Source: Rhodococcus ruber (GTDB taxonomy: Bacteria > Actinomycetota > Actinomycetes > Mycobacteriales > Mycobacteriaceae). From it: 64,000 bases of DNA. This document shows, one piece after another, positions 44,376-54,535 of this stretch. Each line of letters begins with the position of its first letter. Position 1 is the first letter of the stretch. Below the pieces are notes generated by a model. It did no database searches and was not told where the DNA came from. It saw only the letters and a list, made by a program, of their open reading frames with translations. Location: NCBI RefSeq assembly GCF_027270735.1, contig NZ_JAPWIJ010000003.1, positions 1 to 64,000 of the forward strand. The letters run 5' to 3'. The position numbers and the translations under genes were made by a program.

Positions 44376-45290
44376 ATGACGTTCAGAGAAGGCTCGCAAT
44401 CGGAACCGGGCCGAGTCTCGGTCGGCGGCGGAGGGGGCGGCGGACGCGGCAAGTTGGCCATCGGCGGCGGCGCGGGTGGCCTGGTCATCATCGTCCTTGC
44501 CCTGCTGTTCGGCGGCGACCCCGGAGCAATCCTGAACCAGATCGGTGGCGGCGACAGTTCCGCCGGACAGAACGACTCCGGGTCGTCCGGAACGCTCGAC
44601 TGTGACGTCACAGAGGCGAACAGCAATGTCGACTGCCGAATCGATTTCACGGTGGCGAGCCTCGATACCGTGTGGGAGTCGCAGCTGCAATCGCAGACCG
44701 GTGTCGCGTACGTCCAGCCTGAAGTCAACCTGTTCTCAGGATCGACGAATACCGGCTGCGGCAACGCCACCAGTGCCGTCGGTCCGTTCTACTGCCCGGC
44801 CGATTCGACGGCTTATTTCGATACGAGCTTCTTCCAAGTGCTCGTCGACCAGTTCGGCTCCAGCGGCGGGCCCCTCGCGCAGGAGTACGTGGTGGCGCAC
44901 GAGATCGGCCACCACATCCAGAATCAGCTGGGCGACATCGGACGCGCGCAAGCCGATCCGCAGGGACCCGAGTCCGGTGGCGTCAAGGTGGAGTTGCAGG
45001 CCGACTGCTACGCGGGCATCTGGGCGCACTACGCAGCCGACCCCGTCGACCCGAAGGCAGGTGTGGCGTTTCTCGAACCGCTGACTACCACCGACATAAA
45101 CGACGCCCTCTCGGCCGCGTCGTCGGTGGGCGACGACCGAATTCAGCAGGCCTCGACCGGCCGCGTCAACCCCGAGGGCTGGACGCACGGGTCCTCGGCC
45201 CAGCGTCAGGCATGGTTCACCGCCGGGTACGAGACCGGACAGGTCTCGGCGTGCGACACGTTCTCGGCGCGCGACCTCGATAATCCCTGA
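44376..45290 (+). CDS. Neutral zinc metallopeptidase (YpfJ family)
   Basis: A 304-residue membrane-anchored protein. It has a Gly-rich cytoplasmic start ([20 protein letters not shown]), one membrane helix ([12 protein letters not shown]), a Ser/Gly linker, then the zinc domain. The HExxH motif is [14 protein letters not shown], and a third ligand Glu is probable in [11 protein letters not shown]. The paired Cys suggest an extracytoplasmic location. The substrate is unknown. The ATG is chosen because GGAGGGG lies nine bases upstream and the family starts with a short MTFREG-like segment. It is divergent from aspS. Confidence 0.88.
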   Translation: MTFREGSQSEPGRVSVGGGGGGGRGKLAIGGGAGGLVIIVLALLFGGDPGAILNQIGGGDSSAGQNDSGSSGTLDCDVTEANSNVDCRIDFTVASLDTVWESQLQSQTGVAYVQPEVNLFSGSTNTGCGNATSAVGPFYCPADSTAYFDTSFFQVLVDQFGSSGGPLAQEYVVAHEIGHHIQNQLGDIGRAQADPQGPESGGVKVELQADCYAGIWAHYAADPVDPKAGVAFLEPLTTTDINDALSAASSVGDDRIQQASTGRVNPEGWTHGSSAQRQAWFTAGYETGQVSACDTFSARDLDNP

Positions 45291-45295
45291 ATCGG

Positions 45296-46324
45296 TCAGA
45301 ACAAGGTGAGCGCCGGCCACGAGACGACCAGCGCTCGGGGTTCGGCGGGCTCGTTGGCGGGCATCGAACGAGTCTGCTCTACGGCGAACCCGTACTCCTC
45401 GAGCAACGGGTCGATGCGGCCGCGTAACCACTGCTTGTACTCGGGTGTCACGTACGCCCCGTGACCGTAGAGCTGACGGTAGCGCCGGACCAAGGCCGGG
45501 TGCTCTTTCACCAGCCAGCTCATGTACCAGTCCTTGGTGCTGGACCGTAGATGCATCGGCAACGCCGTCACACTCGTAGCTCCCGCGTCGGCCAGTGCGC
45601 TGATCAGACCGTCGAGATGCTTGGCACCGTCCGTGAGGAAGGGAATCACCGGAGCGACCAACACTCCACAATCCAGGCCTGCGTCACGGACGGCACGAAT
45701 GAGGTCCAATCGTGCACGTGGACTTGGGGTCCCGGGCTCGAGCTGCTTCTGCAGATCGGGGTCGTGGATGGCGAGGCTGATGCTCACGTGCACATCTACC
45801 TGCTGAGCAGCCAACGTCAACAAGGGCAGGTCGCGACGCAACAGCGTGCCCTTGGTCAGGATCGAGAAGGGCGTACCGGACTCTGTCAACGCCCGAATGA
45901 TGCCGGGCATCAACCGGTATCGTCCCTCGGCGCGCTGGTAGGGATCGGTGTTCGTCCCGAGTGCCACCGGCTCCCGCTTCCAGGATCGACGTGCGAGCTC
46001 TTTGCGTAGGACTGCCGCAACGTTCGTCTTGACGACGATCTGCGAATCGAAGTCGTTGCCGGAATCGAGGTCCAGGTATTCGTGCGTCGGCCTGGCGAAG
46101 CAGTACCGGCACGCATGCGAACATCCCCGCATCGGATTGACGGTCCACGAGAACGGCACCTGCGATTCACCCGGAACCTCGTTCAGAGCACTCTTGCACA
46201 ACACCTCGTGGAAGGTTATTCCCTCGAACTCCGGGGTCTGCACGCTGCGGACGAGCCCGGACCGTTCGAGTCCCGGTAGCGCGCCGTCGTCCGCGGCATC
46301 GAGAGTCTGACCGGCCCATCGCAT
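45296..46324 (-). CDS. Radical SAM protein (Rv2578c family)
   Basis: A 342-residue iron-sulfur enzyme. The cluster motif CxxxCxxC appears as GCSHACRYCFARP, followed by the Rv2578c-type sequence ALGTNTDPYQRAEGRYRLMPGII and SILTKGTLLRRDLPLL, similar to spore-photoproduct-lyase-like radical SAM proteins. The reaction is unknown. The start is the ATG giving RWAGQTLDAADDGALPGL; a GTG two codons earlier is possible. A LexA box lies nine bases upstream, overlapping the likely promoter (TTGACA at about 46355), so it is probably DNA-damage inducible. It is convergent with the metallopeptidase gene, with only five bases between stops. Confidence 0.88.
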   Translation of the reverse strand: MRWAGQTLDAADDGALPGLERSGLVRSVQTPEFEGITFHEVLCKSALNEVPGESQVPFSWTVNPMRGCSHACRYCFARPTHEYLDLDSGNDFDSQIVVKTNVAAVLRKELARRSWKREPVALGTNTDPYQRAEGRYRLMPGIIRALTESGTPFSILTKGTLLRRDLPLLTLAAQQVDVHVSISLAIHDPDLQKQLEPGTPSPRARLDLIRAVRDAGLDCGVLVAPVIPFLTDGAKHLDGLISALADAGATSVTALPMHLRSSTKDWYMSWLVKEHPALVRRYRQLYGHGAYVTPEYKQWLRGRIDPLLEEYGFAVEQTRSMPANEPAEPRALVVSWPALTLF

Positions 46325-46332
46325 GCACACAG

Positions 46333-46348
46333 TCGAACATTTGTTCTA
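46333..46348. promoter_or_regulatory. LexA (SOS) box upstream of the radical SAM gene
   Basis: TCGAACATTTGTTCTA matches the actinobacterial SOS consensus TCGAACNNNNGTTCGA at 11 of 12 fixed positions. It lies between the radical SAM start and a TTGACA box on the minus strand, where bound LexA would block the promoter. It could also affect the divergent DUF3237 gene about 105 bases away. Confidence 0.75.
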
Positions 46349-46451
46349 TGCGGTGTCAAGGTCGGTATCGTTCTCCCGCATCCCCGCTCGGATCCGGCAT
46401 TCGACAAGCGATAGCGTAGGGCCCGAAGTCGATCCTAGGAGTGCACCGCAC

Positions 46452-46922
46452 GTGACCGCCCCGAACACACCGACCCTCGAACCCATTCTGCGCCTGGGAC
46501 TCACACTGGGCCCGGCCATCGAGATCGGTTCGGTGCCCGAAGGCGACCGAGTCGTCACCACCGTCCTCGGCGGAGCCGCCCCCGGCCCGGACATCGAGGG
46601 CACGCTGGCTGCTCGATCGACCGTCGTCAGCGTCACCCGACCCGACGGATGCACCGAGTTCAGCAGTGACCTCGTCCTCGAATTGGCAACCGGCGGTTAC
46701 CTTTCGCTCGATTATCGCGGGGTTCAGTTCGGCCCGGCCGAGGTCATCGACGCGCTCGACGATCCCGACCGGGAGGTAGACCCCGCGACCTACTACTTCC
46801 GTGGCACGTTGCGAGTGTCGACGGCTGTTCCTAAGTTCACGTATCTCAACCGCGCGCTGGTCGTCACCTCCGGCTCACGATCGGCCGAGGCCGTGGTCCT
46901 CGACGCGTTCCTGGTGACCTGA
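46452..46922 (+). CDS. DUF3237 family protein
   Basis: A 156-residue soluble beta-rich protein. Sequence such as EPILRLGLTLGPAIEIGSVPEG, GVQFGPAEVIDALDDPDREVDPATYYFRG and FTYLNRALVVTSGSRS fits DUF3237, a small barrel-like family with no assigned activity. The start is GTG with AGGAG ten bases upstream; longer frames upstream lack a ribosome site. It is divergent from the radical SAM gene across a short region with the SOS box and convergent with the next gene. Confidence 0.8.
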   Translation: MTAPNTPTLEPILRLGLTLGPAIEIGSVPEGDRVVTTVLGGAAPGPDIEGTLAARSTVVSVTRPDGCTEFSSDLVLELATGGYLSLDYRGVQFGPAEVIDALDDPDREVDPATYYFRGTLRVSTAVPKFTYLNRALVVTSGSRSAEAVVLDAFLVT

Positions 46923-46933
46923 TACCTGCTCGC

Positions 46934-47572
46934 TCATCGGAGCAGCTGGGCGACCTCACGGTCGGTCAGCGTCGCATGCGGTGTGCGGCCCTTGCTGCGA
47001 ACCAGTTCGATCGCTCGGTAGAGGGGCCGTTCGTCGAGTCCGGCGTCACGTGCCTCGGCCCGGAGCTGGTCCACCAGGACCGACGCGATGGCCGCCGCGG
47101 GGACGAGCTCGGTGGTCCACAACGAATCGGCAAGGGTGCGTAGGGCAAGGATCGGCAGTTCACGACCCCCACCGTTGGTGTACAGCGCCAGTGGCAGCAC
47201 TACGCGAGTGCGACCGTCGTAGAGCCGCAACGAGATCTGATCGATTCCGGCCGTGCGAATCGTCAGCTCGGCCGTCACCACCTCCGGCATCCTCAGCCGG
47301 CGAGTGCGCAACCCTCGCGCGCAGAGTTGCGGACCATCGAGCCACACCCGCCGACGCAGGCCCAGCCAGCCCGACAGTACTGCGGGGCCACCGATGATCA
47401 CCCCGACGAGAACGGCAACCCACACCGGCACGAACAGCGCCAGGACGACGGCGAGAACGATCCCGATCGCCGCCGACCCGACAATGATTTTCCGCAGGCG
47501 CGGGGCCAGGAACTCCACCGAGACCAGGTCCAAGGCTACCGGCCCGGCAGCGGGCCGAGGGTCATCGGCCAA
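46934..47572 (-). CDS. Membrane protein of unknown function downstream of hisS
   Basis: A 212-residue protein with two hydrophobic segments close together (residues ~29-50 and ~50-70, [34 protein letters not shown]), then a soluble domain ([28 protein letters not shown]). I do not recognise a family with confidence; a PH-like membrane protein is possible. The longest frame starts at TTG 11 bases inside the hisS 3' end, without a good Shine-Dalgarno, so translation may be coupled to hisS. A GTG at the 19th codon is an alternative. Confidence 0.65.
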   Translation of the reverse strand: MADDPRPAAGPVALDLVSVEFLAPRLRKIIVGSAAIGIVLAVVLALFVPVWVAVLVGVIIGGPAVLSGWLGLRRRVWLDGPQLCARGLRTRRLRMPEVVTAELTIRTAGIDQISLRLYDGRTRVVLPLALYTNGGGRELPILALRTLADSLWTTELVPAAAIASVLVDQLRAEARDAGLDERPLYRAIELVRSKGRTPHATLTDREVAQLLR

Positions 47573-48839
47573 GGCGGACCACGAGGGCGTCGACCACGTC
47601 GGCCAACGCGACCGTGTCCTGCTCGCCGTTCGAGAGGTCTTTCACCACAACCGATTCCGCTGACAGTTCTTGATCGCCCAGCACCAGCGCGTATCGGGCA
47701 CCCGATCGATCGGCCGCCTTCATCGCTCCTTTGATGCCGCGATTTCCGTACGCCATGTCCACTGCGACACCCCGTTCGCGTAGCTGAGCGGCGATATCGA
47801 CGATCGCCAGTTTGGCTGCGGCACCCATCGGGATGCCGAACACCTGACACCGCGACGTGGCCCCCGCAGTCTTTCCCTCGGCGGCCAGGGCGAGGACGGT
47901 GCGGTCGACGCCGAGCCCGAATCCGATACCCGACAACGCTTGCCCGCCCAGCTGTTCCATCAACCCGTCGTAGCGGCCACCGCCGCCGATGCCCGATTGC
48001 GCCCCCAGCCCGTCGTGCACGAACTCGAACGTGGTCTTGGTGTAGTAGTCCAGACCGCGCACCATCCGCGGGTTCACCAGATAAGGGACATTCATCACGT
48101 CCAGATACGCCAGGACCTCGTCGAAGTGTTCTTTGGCCGAATCGGAGAGGTGATCGAGCATCAACGGCGCGTCCGCAGTCATCTCGCGCACCTCCGGTCG
48201 CTTGTCGTCGAGCACCCGCAGCGGGTTGATCTCGGCGCGCCGACGCGTGTCCTCGTCCAACGGAAGCGCAAAGAGGAACTGCTGCAACAACTCTCGATAC
48301 TGGGGGCGGCAGGTGTCGTCGCCGAGCGAGGTGATCTCCAGGCGGAAACCGGTGAGCCCGAGAGCGCGAAAACCGGCGTCGGCCACGGCGATGACCTCGG
48401 CGTCCAACGCCGGGTCGTCGATGCCGATCGCTTCGACACCCACCTGTTGCAGCTGCCGGTACCGCCCGGCCTGCGGGCGCTCGTAACGGAAGAACGGCCC
48501 GGCGTAGGCCAACTTCACCGGAAGCGCGCCCCGATCCAATCCGTGCTCGATCACCGCACGCATGACCCCCGCGGTGCCCTCGGGACGCAGCGTCACCGAC
48601 CGATCTCCGCGATCGGCGAACGTGTACATCTCCTTGCTCACCACATCGGTCGACTCCCCGACCCCACGGGCGAACAGCCCGGTGTCCTCGAAGATCGGCA
48701 GTTCGATATGTCCGTAGCCGGCGTTGCGGGCGGCGTCGAGCAGCCCCTCTCGCACGGCGACGAACTCGGCCGAGTTGGGGGGAAAGTAGTCGGGAATGCC
48801 CTTGGGCGCAGAAAAGGTGGTCGGCTTGCTCACGCTCAC
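47562..48839 (-). CDS. hisS: Histidyl-tRNA synthetase
   Basis: A 425-residue class II synthetase. It has [14 protein letters not shown] at the N-terminus, motif 2 in [26 protein letters not shown], the His-specific loops [14 protein letters not shown] and [15 protein letters not shown], and a C-terminal anticodon domain. The GTG start overlaps the upstream MBL stop as GTGA. Gene order MBL-hisS matches mycobacteria (Rv2581c-Rv2580c). Confidence 0.96.
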   Translation of the reverse strand: MSVSKPTTFSAPKGIPDYFPPNSAEFVAVREGLLDAARNAGYGHIELPIFEDTGLFARGVGESTDVVSKEMYTFADRGDRSVTLRPEGTAGVMRAVIEHGLDRGALPVKLAYAGPFFRYERPQAGRYRQLQQVGVEAIGIDDPALDAEVIAVADAGFRALGLTGFRLEITSLGDDTCRPQYRELLQQFLFALPLDEDTRRRAEINPLRVLDDKRPEVREMTADAPLMLDHLSDSAKEHFDEVLAYLDVMNVPYLVNPRMVRGLDYYTKTTFEFVHDGLGAQSGIGGGGRYDGLMEQLGGQALSGIGFGLGVDRTVLALAAEGKTAGATSRCQVFGIPMGAAAKLAIVDIAAQLRERGVAVDMAYGNRGIKGAMKAADRSGARYALVLGDQELSAESVVVKDLSNGEQDTVALADVVDALVVRLGR

Positions 48840-49528
48840 AGCTTCCCTTGCTCGGGGTCGCCGAGTCCAACGAGGAACGGATTGGACGCACGTTCCTGAC
48901 CGATCGAACTCTGGGCACCGTGTCCGGGCAGCACCACGGTGTCGTCACCGAGCGGCAGCAATCGGGTCGCGATGGACCGCAATAGTTGGTCGTGATCGCC
49001 GCCGGGAAGATCCGTCCTACCGATCGACCCCGCGAACAGGGTGTCTCCGGTCAGCGCCAACGGAACCGCGCCGTCCGGCCCGTCGGCCCGAGCGAGAAAC
49101 ACCACCGAACCCTGCGTGTGCCCGGGCGTGTGCACCACCGTGAACTCGATTCCGGCGAGATCCAGCTGCTCGCCGTCGGCGAGTTCGATCACCTCGGCCG
49201 GTTCACGGAACTCGATGTCACCCAGCACGGCAGCCAACGCTGGACCCGTTCCCTTGATCGGGTCCGACAACATGTATCGATCTTCGGGTGCAATGTACGC
49301 AGCAATGCCGTACTTTTCGCAGATCGGCTCCACCGACCATGTGTGGTCGAGATGGCCGTGCGTGAGGAGCACTGCAGTGGGAGTGAGCGAGGATCGCGTC
49401 AGAAAATCGATCAGCGGATCCGCTGCGTCCTGGCCGGGATCGACGACGACGCACTCGGACGCGTCGTCCTGGGCCAGGATGTAGCAATTCGTCTGAAACA
49501 TGCCTGCGGGGAATCCGGTGACGAGCAA
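48836..49528 (-). CDS. Glyoxalase II-like MBL-fold hydrolase
   Basis: A 230-residue metallo-beta-lactamase-fold enzyme. The dinuclear metal site THGHLDHTW (HxHxDH) is intact, with further ligands in [15 protein letters not shown] and LPGHGAQSS. It begins like hydroxyacylglutathione hydrolases ([27 protein letters not shown]) and probably cleaves a thioester; in this order the thiol is likely mycothiol rather than glutathione, but that is inference. The start is TTG, supported by AGGAG eight bases upstream. It is translationally coupled to hisS. Confidence 0.9.
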   Translation of the reverse strand: MLVTGFPAGMFQTNCYILAQDDASECVVVDPGQDAADPLIDFLTRSSLTPTAVLLTHGHLDHTWSVEPICEKYGIAAYIAPEDRYMLSDPIKGTGPALAAVLGDIEFREPAEVIELADGEQLDLAGIEFTVVHTPGHTQGSVVFLARADGPDGAVPLALTGDTLFAGSIGRTDLPGGDHDQLLRSIATRLLPLGDDTVVLPGHGAQSSIGQERASNPFLVGLGDPEQGKL

Positions 49529-49720
49529 ACCAATCGCTCCTAAAGGCTGAGGCCGAAGTACCGAACAAGCTTAGTGGGGCCGTCCCGATCGGGTCCCCCC
49601 AGCATGCTCTCAGGCAGTGATGGCACACTCGCGTTGGCCGATTTTCGGCCTGCTACCACACGATCGGTCCGTGCATCGAGCGGGCGAGGTCGCATTTCGG
49701 ACAAGCGGGAGGAACACGAA

Positions 49721-50584
49721 TTGCCCAGCAACGAGCAACGGCGCGAGGCTGCCAAACGAAAGCTCGAACGCCAACTCGTACGCCGCGCGGAGCGCGCACG
49801 GCGTCGTAAGCAATTGACGATTGCAGGTTCCATTCTCGGTGTCGTCGCAGTCGTGGCCGTCGTCTCGGTCGTATACGTGGTGACCCGCGGTGACGACGAT
49901 GCGAGTACCGCTCAGGAATCGACGACGTCGGCGCCCGCCGACTCTCTCATCGCGGCGGGACGTTCCGAACCCCTGCCAGAGACGGTGAACTGCTCCTATC
50001 CCGCTGCGGCACAGCCTGCAGCCAAGGAGAACACTCCCCCGCGCACCGACAACGTCCCCACCAGCGACGAGCCGCTGAGCTACAGCATGACCACGACCCA
50101 GGGCAATATCGGTTTGACTCTGAACAACCCCGAGTCGCCCTGCACGGTGAACAGTTTCGTCTCGCTCGCCAACCAGGGTTACTTCGACGGCACCACCTGT
50201 CATCGACTCACCACCGGTGCCGGTCTTCAGGTACTGCAGTGCGGCGATCCCACGGGCACGGGAAGCGGTGGACCGGGGTACCAGTTCGCCGACGAATTCC
50301 CCACCGACACGTTCGCCGAGGGCGATCCCGCAGCGCAGACACCGATCGCGTACCCGCGCGGCACGCTGGCGATGGCCAATGCAGGCCCGGGAACCAACGG
50401 CAGCCAGTTCTTCCTCGTCTACGGAGATTCGGAACTTCCGCCGGCCTACACCGCGTTCGGCACGATCGACGAGACCGGCCTCGCCACCCTCGACGCCATC
50501 GCGGCCAAGGGAGTGCAGGGCGGCGCATCCGACGGGGCGCCCGCCGAGCCGGTCGACATCACGAACATGCTGAGCGACCTGTGA
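49721..50584 (+). CDS. Membrane-anchored peptidyl-prolyl isomerase (cyclophilin)
   Basis: A 287-residue protein. A basic cytoplasmic start (RREAAKRKLERQLVRRAERARRRK) and one membrane helix (LTIAGSILGVVAVVAVVSVVYVV) put the rest outside. After a Ser/Thr/Pro linker comes the cyclophilin domain with GLTLNNPESPCTVNSFVSLA, CHRLTTGAGLQVLQCGDPTGTGSGGPGYQFADE, and GTLAMANAGPGTNGSQFFL. The start is TTG, set by GGGAGGA seven bases upstream. It corresponds to mycobacterial Rv2582 (PpiB). The Phe of the usual catalytic FHR is replaced (CHRL). It overlaps the next gene by four bases. Confidence 0.9.
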   Translation: MPSNEQRREAAKRKLERQLVRRAERARRRKQLTIAGSILGVVAVVAVVSVVYVVTRGDDDASTAQESTTSAPADSLIAAGRSEPLPETVNCSYPAAAQPAAKENTPPRTDNVPTSDEPLSYSMTTTQGNIGLTLNNPESPCTVNSFVSLANQGYFDGTTCHRLTTGAGLQVLQCGDPTGTGSGGPGYQFADEFPTDTFAEGDPAAQTPIAYPRGTLAMANAGPGTNGSQFFLVYGDSELPPAYTAFGTIDETGLATLDAIAAKGVQGGASDGAPAEPVDITNMLSDL

Positions 50585-51378
50585 ACCGCACCTCTGTCCT
50601 TCTGACCGGACTCTCGGCTGCCGCGTTGGTGCTGGCGGGTTGCTCCAGTTCGGCTGAACCCGCTGCCCAGCCTCCTGCAACGTCGTCGACCACGTCGTCC
50701 GCTCCGGCGGCAACGACAACGCAGCGGCCGGCGTTGGACCTGTCTCGGTTCGGTGCGCTGCCCGCCGTGCCACAGCCGACGACCGACACTGTGTCCTGCG
50801 CCTATCCGGCGGAGACGCCGGCCGCGAAGGAGGTCAATCCACCTCCCGTCGACAATGTCGACGTGTACGGAACCGTCGACGTCGCACTGTCCACCAGCCA
50901 GGGGCCGATCGATATCACGCTGGACCGGACGCAGGCGCCGTGCACGGTCAACAGCGTCGTCAGCCTCGTCCAGCAGGGATACTTCGACGGCTCTCCCTGT
51001 CACCGGTTGACGACATCACCGGGCCTCGAGGTGCTCCAGTGCGGCGATCCTTCGGGATCCGGTCGGGGCGGACCCGGATACAGCTTCGCCAACGAGTACC
51101 CCACGACGGCGTACACCAGCGATCCCGCGCAAGCCGAGAATCCCGTGGTCTACCCCCGCGGGACGCTCGCGATGGCCAATGCCGGCCCGGACACCAACGG
51201 CAGCCAGTTCTTCCTGGTGTACGCCAATTCCGTGCTGCCGCCGCAGTACACGGTGTTCGGCACCATCTCCGAGAGCGGACTGGCCACCCTCGACGCCATC
51301 GCGGCGGGAGGGGTGACCGGAGGCTCCGAGGACGGCGCGCCTGCGAACCCGGTGATCCTGGAATCGGCAACGGCGTAG
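50581..51378 (+). CDS. Lipoprotein peptidyl-prolyl isomerase (cyclophilin)
   Basis: A 265-residue paralogue of the preceding gene. A signal peptide with the lipobox VLAGC (Cys near residue 21) anchors it as a lipoprotein, then a Ser/Thr/Pro linker and the cyclophilin domain (ITLDRTQAPCTVNSVVSLV, CHRLTTSPGLEVLQCGDPSG, GTLAMANAGPDTNGSQFFL). The conserved paired Cys are the same as in its neighbour. Its GTG overlaps the upstream TGA (GTGA). A strong terminator follows. Confidence 0.9.
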   Translation: MNRTSVLLTGLSAAALVLAGCSSSAEPAAQPPATSSTTSSAPAATTTQRPALDLSRFGALPAVPQPTTDTVSCAYPAETPAAKEVNPPPVDNVDVYGTVDVALSTSQGPIDITLDRTQAPCTVNSVVSLVQQGYFDGSPCHRLTTSPGLEVLQCGDPSGSGRGGPGYSFANEYPTTAYTSDPAQAENPVVYPRGTLAMANAGPDTNGSQFFLVYANSVLPPQYTVFGTISESGLATLDAIAAGGVTGGSEDGAPANPVILESATA

Positions 51379-51390
51379 ATCGATCGGAAT

Positions 51391-51429
51391 ACGAGAGGGT
51401 GAGCAGAGATTCTCTGCTCACCCTCTCGT
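51391..51429. terminator. Bidirectional terminator with perfect 18-base stem
   Basis: Perfect 18-base arms (ACGAGAGGGTGAGCAGAG and complement) with a 3-base loop lie 12 bases after the lipoprotein cyclophilin stop and 14 bases after the rel stop on the other strand. It separates convergent transcription units. Confidence 0.8.
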
Positions 51430-51443
51430 CGTTGTGGGGCCGC

Positions 51444-53918
51444 TCAGGCGGCGGAGGTCAGGCGGTAGACGTCGTACACGCCCTCGACATTGCGAACCAC
51501 GTTCAGTACGTGACCGAGATGCTTCGGATCACCCATCTCGAATGTGAATTTGCTGATCGCGACCCTGTCTCCCGACGTGGCGACGGACGCCGAGAGGATG
51601 TTGACCTTCTCGTCGGCCAGCGCCTTGGTCACATCGGAGAGCAGTCGGTGGCGGTCGAGTGCCTCGATCTGAATGGCCACCAAGAACACCGAGGACGCCG
51701 ATGGTGCCCACTGAACCTCGATGAACCGCTCGGACTGCTCCTCGAGTGAGCGAGCGTTGGTGCAATCGGTGCGATGCACGCTGACCGAACCGCCGCGGGT
51801 GACGAATCCGAGGATCTCGTCTCCGGGAACAGGAGTACAGCACTTCGCGAGTTTCGCGACGACGCCGTCCGCACCGGTGACCAGCACCCCGGCATCGCCG
51901 ACCTGACGAGGCCGGGTCGGAATAGTCGACGGAGTCGACCGCTCGGCGAGTTCTTCCTCGACATCGCCGACACCCCCGAGATGAGCGACCAGACGCTGCA
52001 CCACGTGACGAGCGGACACGTGATTCTCGCCGACCGCGGTGTAGAGCGCCGAGACATCGACGTACCGCAATTCGTGCGCGATGGCCGACATCGATTCGGC
52101 ATTCATCAACCGCTGCAACGGTAGTCCGCCTCGGCGCACCTCCTTCGCGATGGCGTCCTTGCCGGCCTCGAGTGCTTCCTCGCGGCGCTCCTTGGCGAAC
52201 CACTGACGAATCTTGGTCTTCGCTCGCGGCGATGCCACGAATCCCTGCCAGTCCCGGCTCGGTCCGGCAGTAGCGGCCTTGGAGGTGAACACCTCGACCA
52301 CTTCGCCGTTGTCCAGGGTTCGTTCGAGTGCGACCAGTCGGCCATTGACGCGTGCGCCGATGCAGCGGTGGCCGACCTCGGTATGTACCGCGTAGGCGAA
52401 GTCGACCGGACACGAACCGGCAGGCAAGGTGACGACGTCGCCCTTGGGCGTGAAGACGAAGATCTCCTTGACCGCAAGGTCGTACCGCAGCGACTCGAGG
52501 AACTCTCCAGGATCGGCTGCTTCACGCTGCCAGTCGAGCAGTTGGCGCATCCACGCCATGTCGTCGACCTCGGCGTTGTCCTGAGAGTGCTTGCCCTTGG
52601 TCTCCTTGTAACGCCAGTGCGCAGCAATTCCGAACTCTGCCGTCCGGTGCATGTCCCGGGTGCGGATCTGAACCTCGAGAGGCTTGCCCTCGGGTCCGAT
52701 CACCGTGGTGTGCAGAGACTGATAGACGCCGTAGCGCGGCTGAGCGATGTAGTCCTTGAAACGGCCCGCCATCGGCTGCCACAGCGAGTGCACGACGCCC
52801 ACAGCGGCGTAGCAGTCACGGATCTCGTCGCACAGGATCCGTACACCCACGAGGTCGTGGATGTCGTCGAAATCGCGGCCCTTGACGATCATCTTCTGGT
52901 AGATCGACCAGTAGTGCTTCGGACGTCCCTCGACCACGGCGCTGATTCTCGACGCGGCCAGTGTCGCGTTGATCTCGGCCCGCACCTTCTCGAGGTACGT
53001 GTCGCGTGATGGTGCTCGATCGGCGACGAGACGAACTATCTCGTCGTATTTCTTGGGGTGCAGGATTGCGAACGCCAGGTCTTCCAGCTCCCACTTGACC
53101 GTGGCCATTCCGAGCCGATGCGCAAGCGGCGCAATGACTTCCAGCGTTTCCTTCGCCTTGCGCGCCTGCTTCTCCGGGGGCAGGAAACGCATGGTGCGCA
53201 TGTTGTGCAGACGATCGGCGACCTTGATGACCAGCACCCGCGGATCCCGCGCCATCGCGATGATCATCTTGCGGATGGTCTCGCCTTCGGCCGCGGTTCC
53301 GAGAACCACCTTGTCGAGTTTGGTCACCCCGTCGACCAGATGGGATACCTCCTCGCCGAATTCCTCGGTCAACTTGGCGAGCGAATACCCGGTGTCCTCG
53401 ACCGTGTCGTGCAGCAGCGCCGCGACCAGCGTCGTGGTGTCCATCCCCAGCTCGGCCAGGATGTTCGCCACGGCGAGCGGATGGGTGATGTAGGGATCGC
53501 CGGACTTACGCATCTGCGATGCATGCAACTCGTCCGCGACGTCGTAGGCCCGCTGCAGCAACGCGAGATCGGCCTTGGGGTAGAGCTCGCGGTGCAGGCT
53601 GACGAGAGGTTCGAGCACCGGCTTGACGGCGGCGCTGCGTCCGGCGGTGATGCGACGCGCCAGACGGGCCCTCACCCGCCGCGACGCCGACGTGGGCACC
53701 GGTGCCGAATTGCGCGTACCGGACGGAGCTTGCGCGTCGTTCGGCACAGGATCAGGGGAAGCGGAATCACGCGACACTGGGGACTCGACTGCGGGGCCGG
53801 TGTCACCGGACCCGGTCTCGCCCTCGGTCACGACGTCGACTCCGGCCCGATCGGCAACGTCAGGCCTCTCGGGGACGGCAGGCCCATCCGGCAAGGGCTG
53901 ATCGATGTAACGGGTCAC
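51444..53918 (-). CDS. rel: Bifunctional (p)ppGpp synthetase/hydrolase
   Basis: An 824-residue stringent-response enzyme. About 85 disordered residues come first, then the HD hydrolase domain ([33 protein letters not shown]), the synthetase domain with [21 protein letters not shown] (the RxKD form typical of bifunctional enzymes), a TGS domain ([32 protein letters not shown]), a helical region, a Cys-containing conserved segment ([11 protein letters not shown]) and a C-terminal ACT domain. It makes and degrades the alarmone at the ribosome. The GTG eight bases after AGGAGG is preferred over the ATG only two bases from it. It is downstream of apt. Confidence 0.96.
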   Translation of the reverse strand: MTRYIDQPLPDGPAVPERPDVADRAGVDVVTEGETGSGDTGPAVESPVSRDSASPDPVPNDAQAPSGTRNSAPVPTSASRRVRARLARRITAGRSAAVKPVLEPLVSLHRELYPKADLALLQRAYDVADELHASQMRKSGDPYITHPLAVANILAELGMDTTTLVAALLHDTVEDTGYSLAKLTEEFGEEVSHLVDGVTKLDKVVLGTAAEGETIRKMIIAMARDPRVLVIKVADRLHNMRTMRFLPPEKQARKAKETLEVIAPLAHRLGMATVKWELEDLAFAILHPKKYDEIVRLVADRAPSRDTYLEKVRAEINATLAASRISAVVEGRPKHYWSIYQKMIVKGRDFDDIHDLVGVRILCDEIRDCYAAVGVVHSLWQPMAGRFKDYIAQPRYGVYQSLHTTVIGPEGKPLEVQIRTRDMHRTAEFGIAAHWRYKETKGKHSQDNAEVDDMAWMRQLLDWQREAADPGEFLESLRYDLAVKEIFVFTPKGDVVTLPAGSCPVDFAYAVHTEVGHRCIGARVNGRLVALERTLDNGEVVEVFTSKAATAGPSRDWQGFVASPRAKTKIRQWFAKERREEALEAGKDAIAKEVRRGGLPLQRLMNAESMSAIAHELRYVDVSALYTAVGENHVSARHVVQRLVAHLGGVGDVEEELAERSTPSTIPTRPRQVGDAGVLVTGADGVVAKLAKCCTPVPGDEILGFVTRGGSVSVHRTDCTNARSLEEQSERFIEVQWAPSASSVFLVAIQIEALDRHRLLSDVTKALADEKVNILSASVATSGDRVAISKFTFEMGDPKHLGHVLNVVRNVEGVYDVYRLTSAA

Positions 53919-53995
53919 TCTCATCACCTCCTGCCACGCGCTCCACGCTGTCGCCGGACGCATCCGGAGAACGCATTATGTAGAGACTTTAGTCC

Positions 53996-54535
53996 TCATA
54001 CTCGAACCAGGCAGGCGAGCGGGTAGTCACTGCACCTCTCACGCCCTCCCAAGGCCGTGATCTCGAGAACGACGGCGGCACCGACGATCACCGCACCCTG
54101 ATCCGCCAACAACCGTGCTGTCGCGTCGACGGTACCGCCCGTCGCCAGCACATCGTCGATCACCAACACCCGCCGTCCAGCAAGGTCGATCGCCGTCGGA
54201 ACCTGCAGCTCGGCGGTCCCGTATTCCAGGTCGTAGGACCGTGAGTGCACCGGAGGTGGCAGCTTGCCCGCCTTGCGCACCGCCAACACACCGCAGCCCA
54301 GCTCCAGGGCAACACCGGAGCCGAGCAGAAAGCCACGCGCGTCGATTCCCGCGACCAGATCGACGTCGTGGTGGCCCTGCGCCAACTCCGACACGACGCT
54401 GCGCAAGGCGCTGCCGTCTGCGAACACCGGCGTCAGATCACCGAAACGCACTCCTGGAACGGGGAAGTCGTCGACCCATCGCGTCAGCCGCGTCACGGCA
54501 GCGACTGCGTCCGTCCGATCACCTGCGTCGTTCAT
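53996..54535 (-). CDS. apt: Adenine phosphoribosyltransferase
   Basis: A 179-residue purine salvage enzyme making AMP from adenine and PRPP. It has the type I fold with DFPVPGVRFGDLTPVF, DLVAGIDARGFLLG and the PRPP loop VLVIDDVLATGGTVDA. The ATG overlaps the stop of the lipoprotein gene (ATGA). It sits between the SecDF group and rel, an order conserved in Mycobacteriales. Confidence 0.95.
   Translation of the reverse strand: MNDAGDRTDAVAAVTRLTRWVDDFPVPGVRFGDLTPVFADGSALRSVVSELAQGHHDVDLVAGIDARGFLLGSGVALELGCGVLAVRKAGKLPPPVHSRSYDLEYGTAELQVPTAIDLAGRRVLVIDDVLATGGTVDATARLLADQGAVIVGAAVVLEITALGGRERCSDYPLACLVRV

Noticed and set aside
53919..53963. Upstream starts of rel, including the ATG at 53924
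   Set aside because: The ATG is only two bases from AGGAGG, too close for efficient initiation; the GTG at 53918 has eight-base spacing. The difference is two residues, so the ATG cannot be fully excluded.
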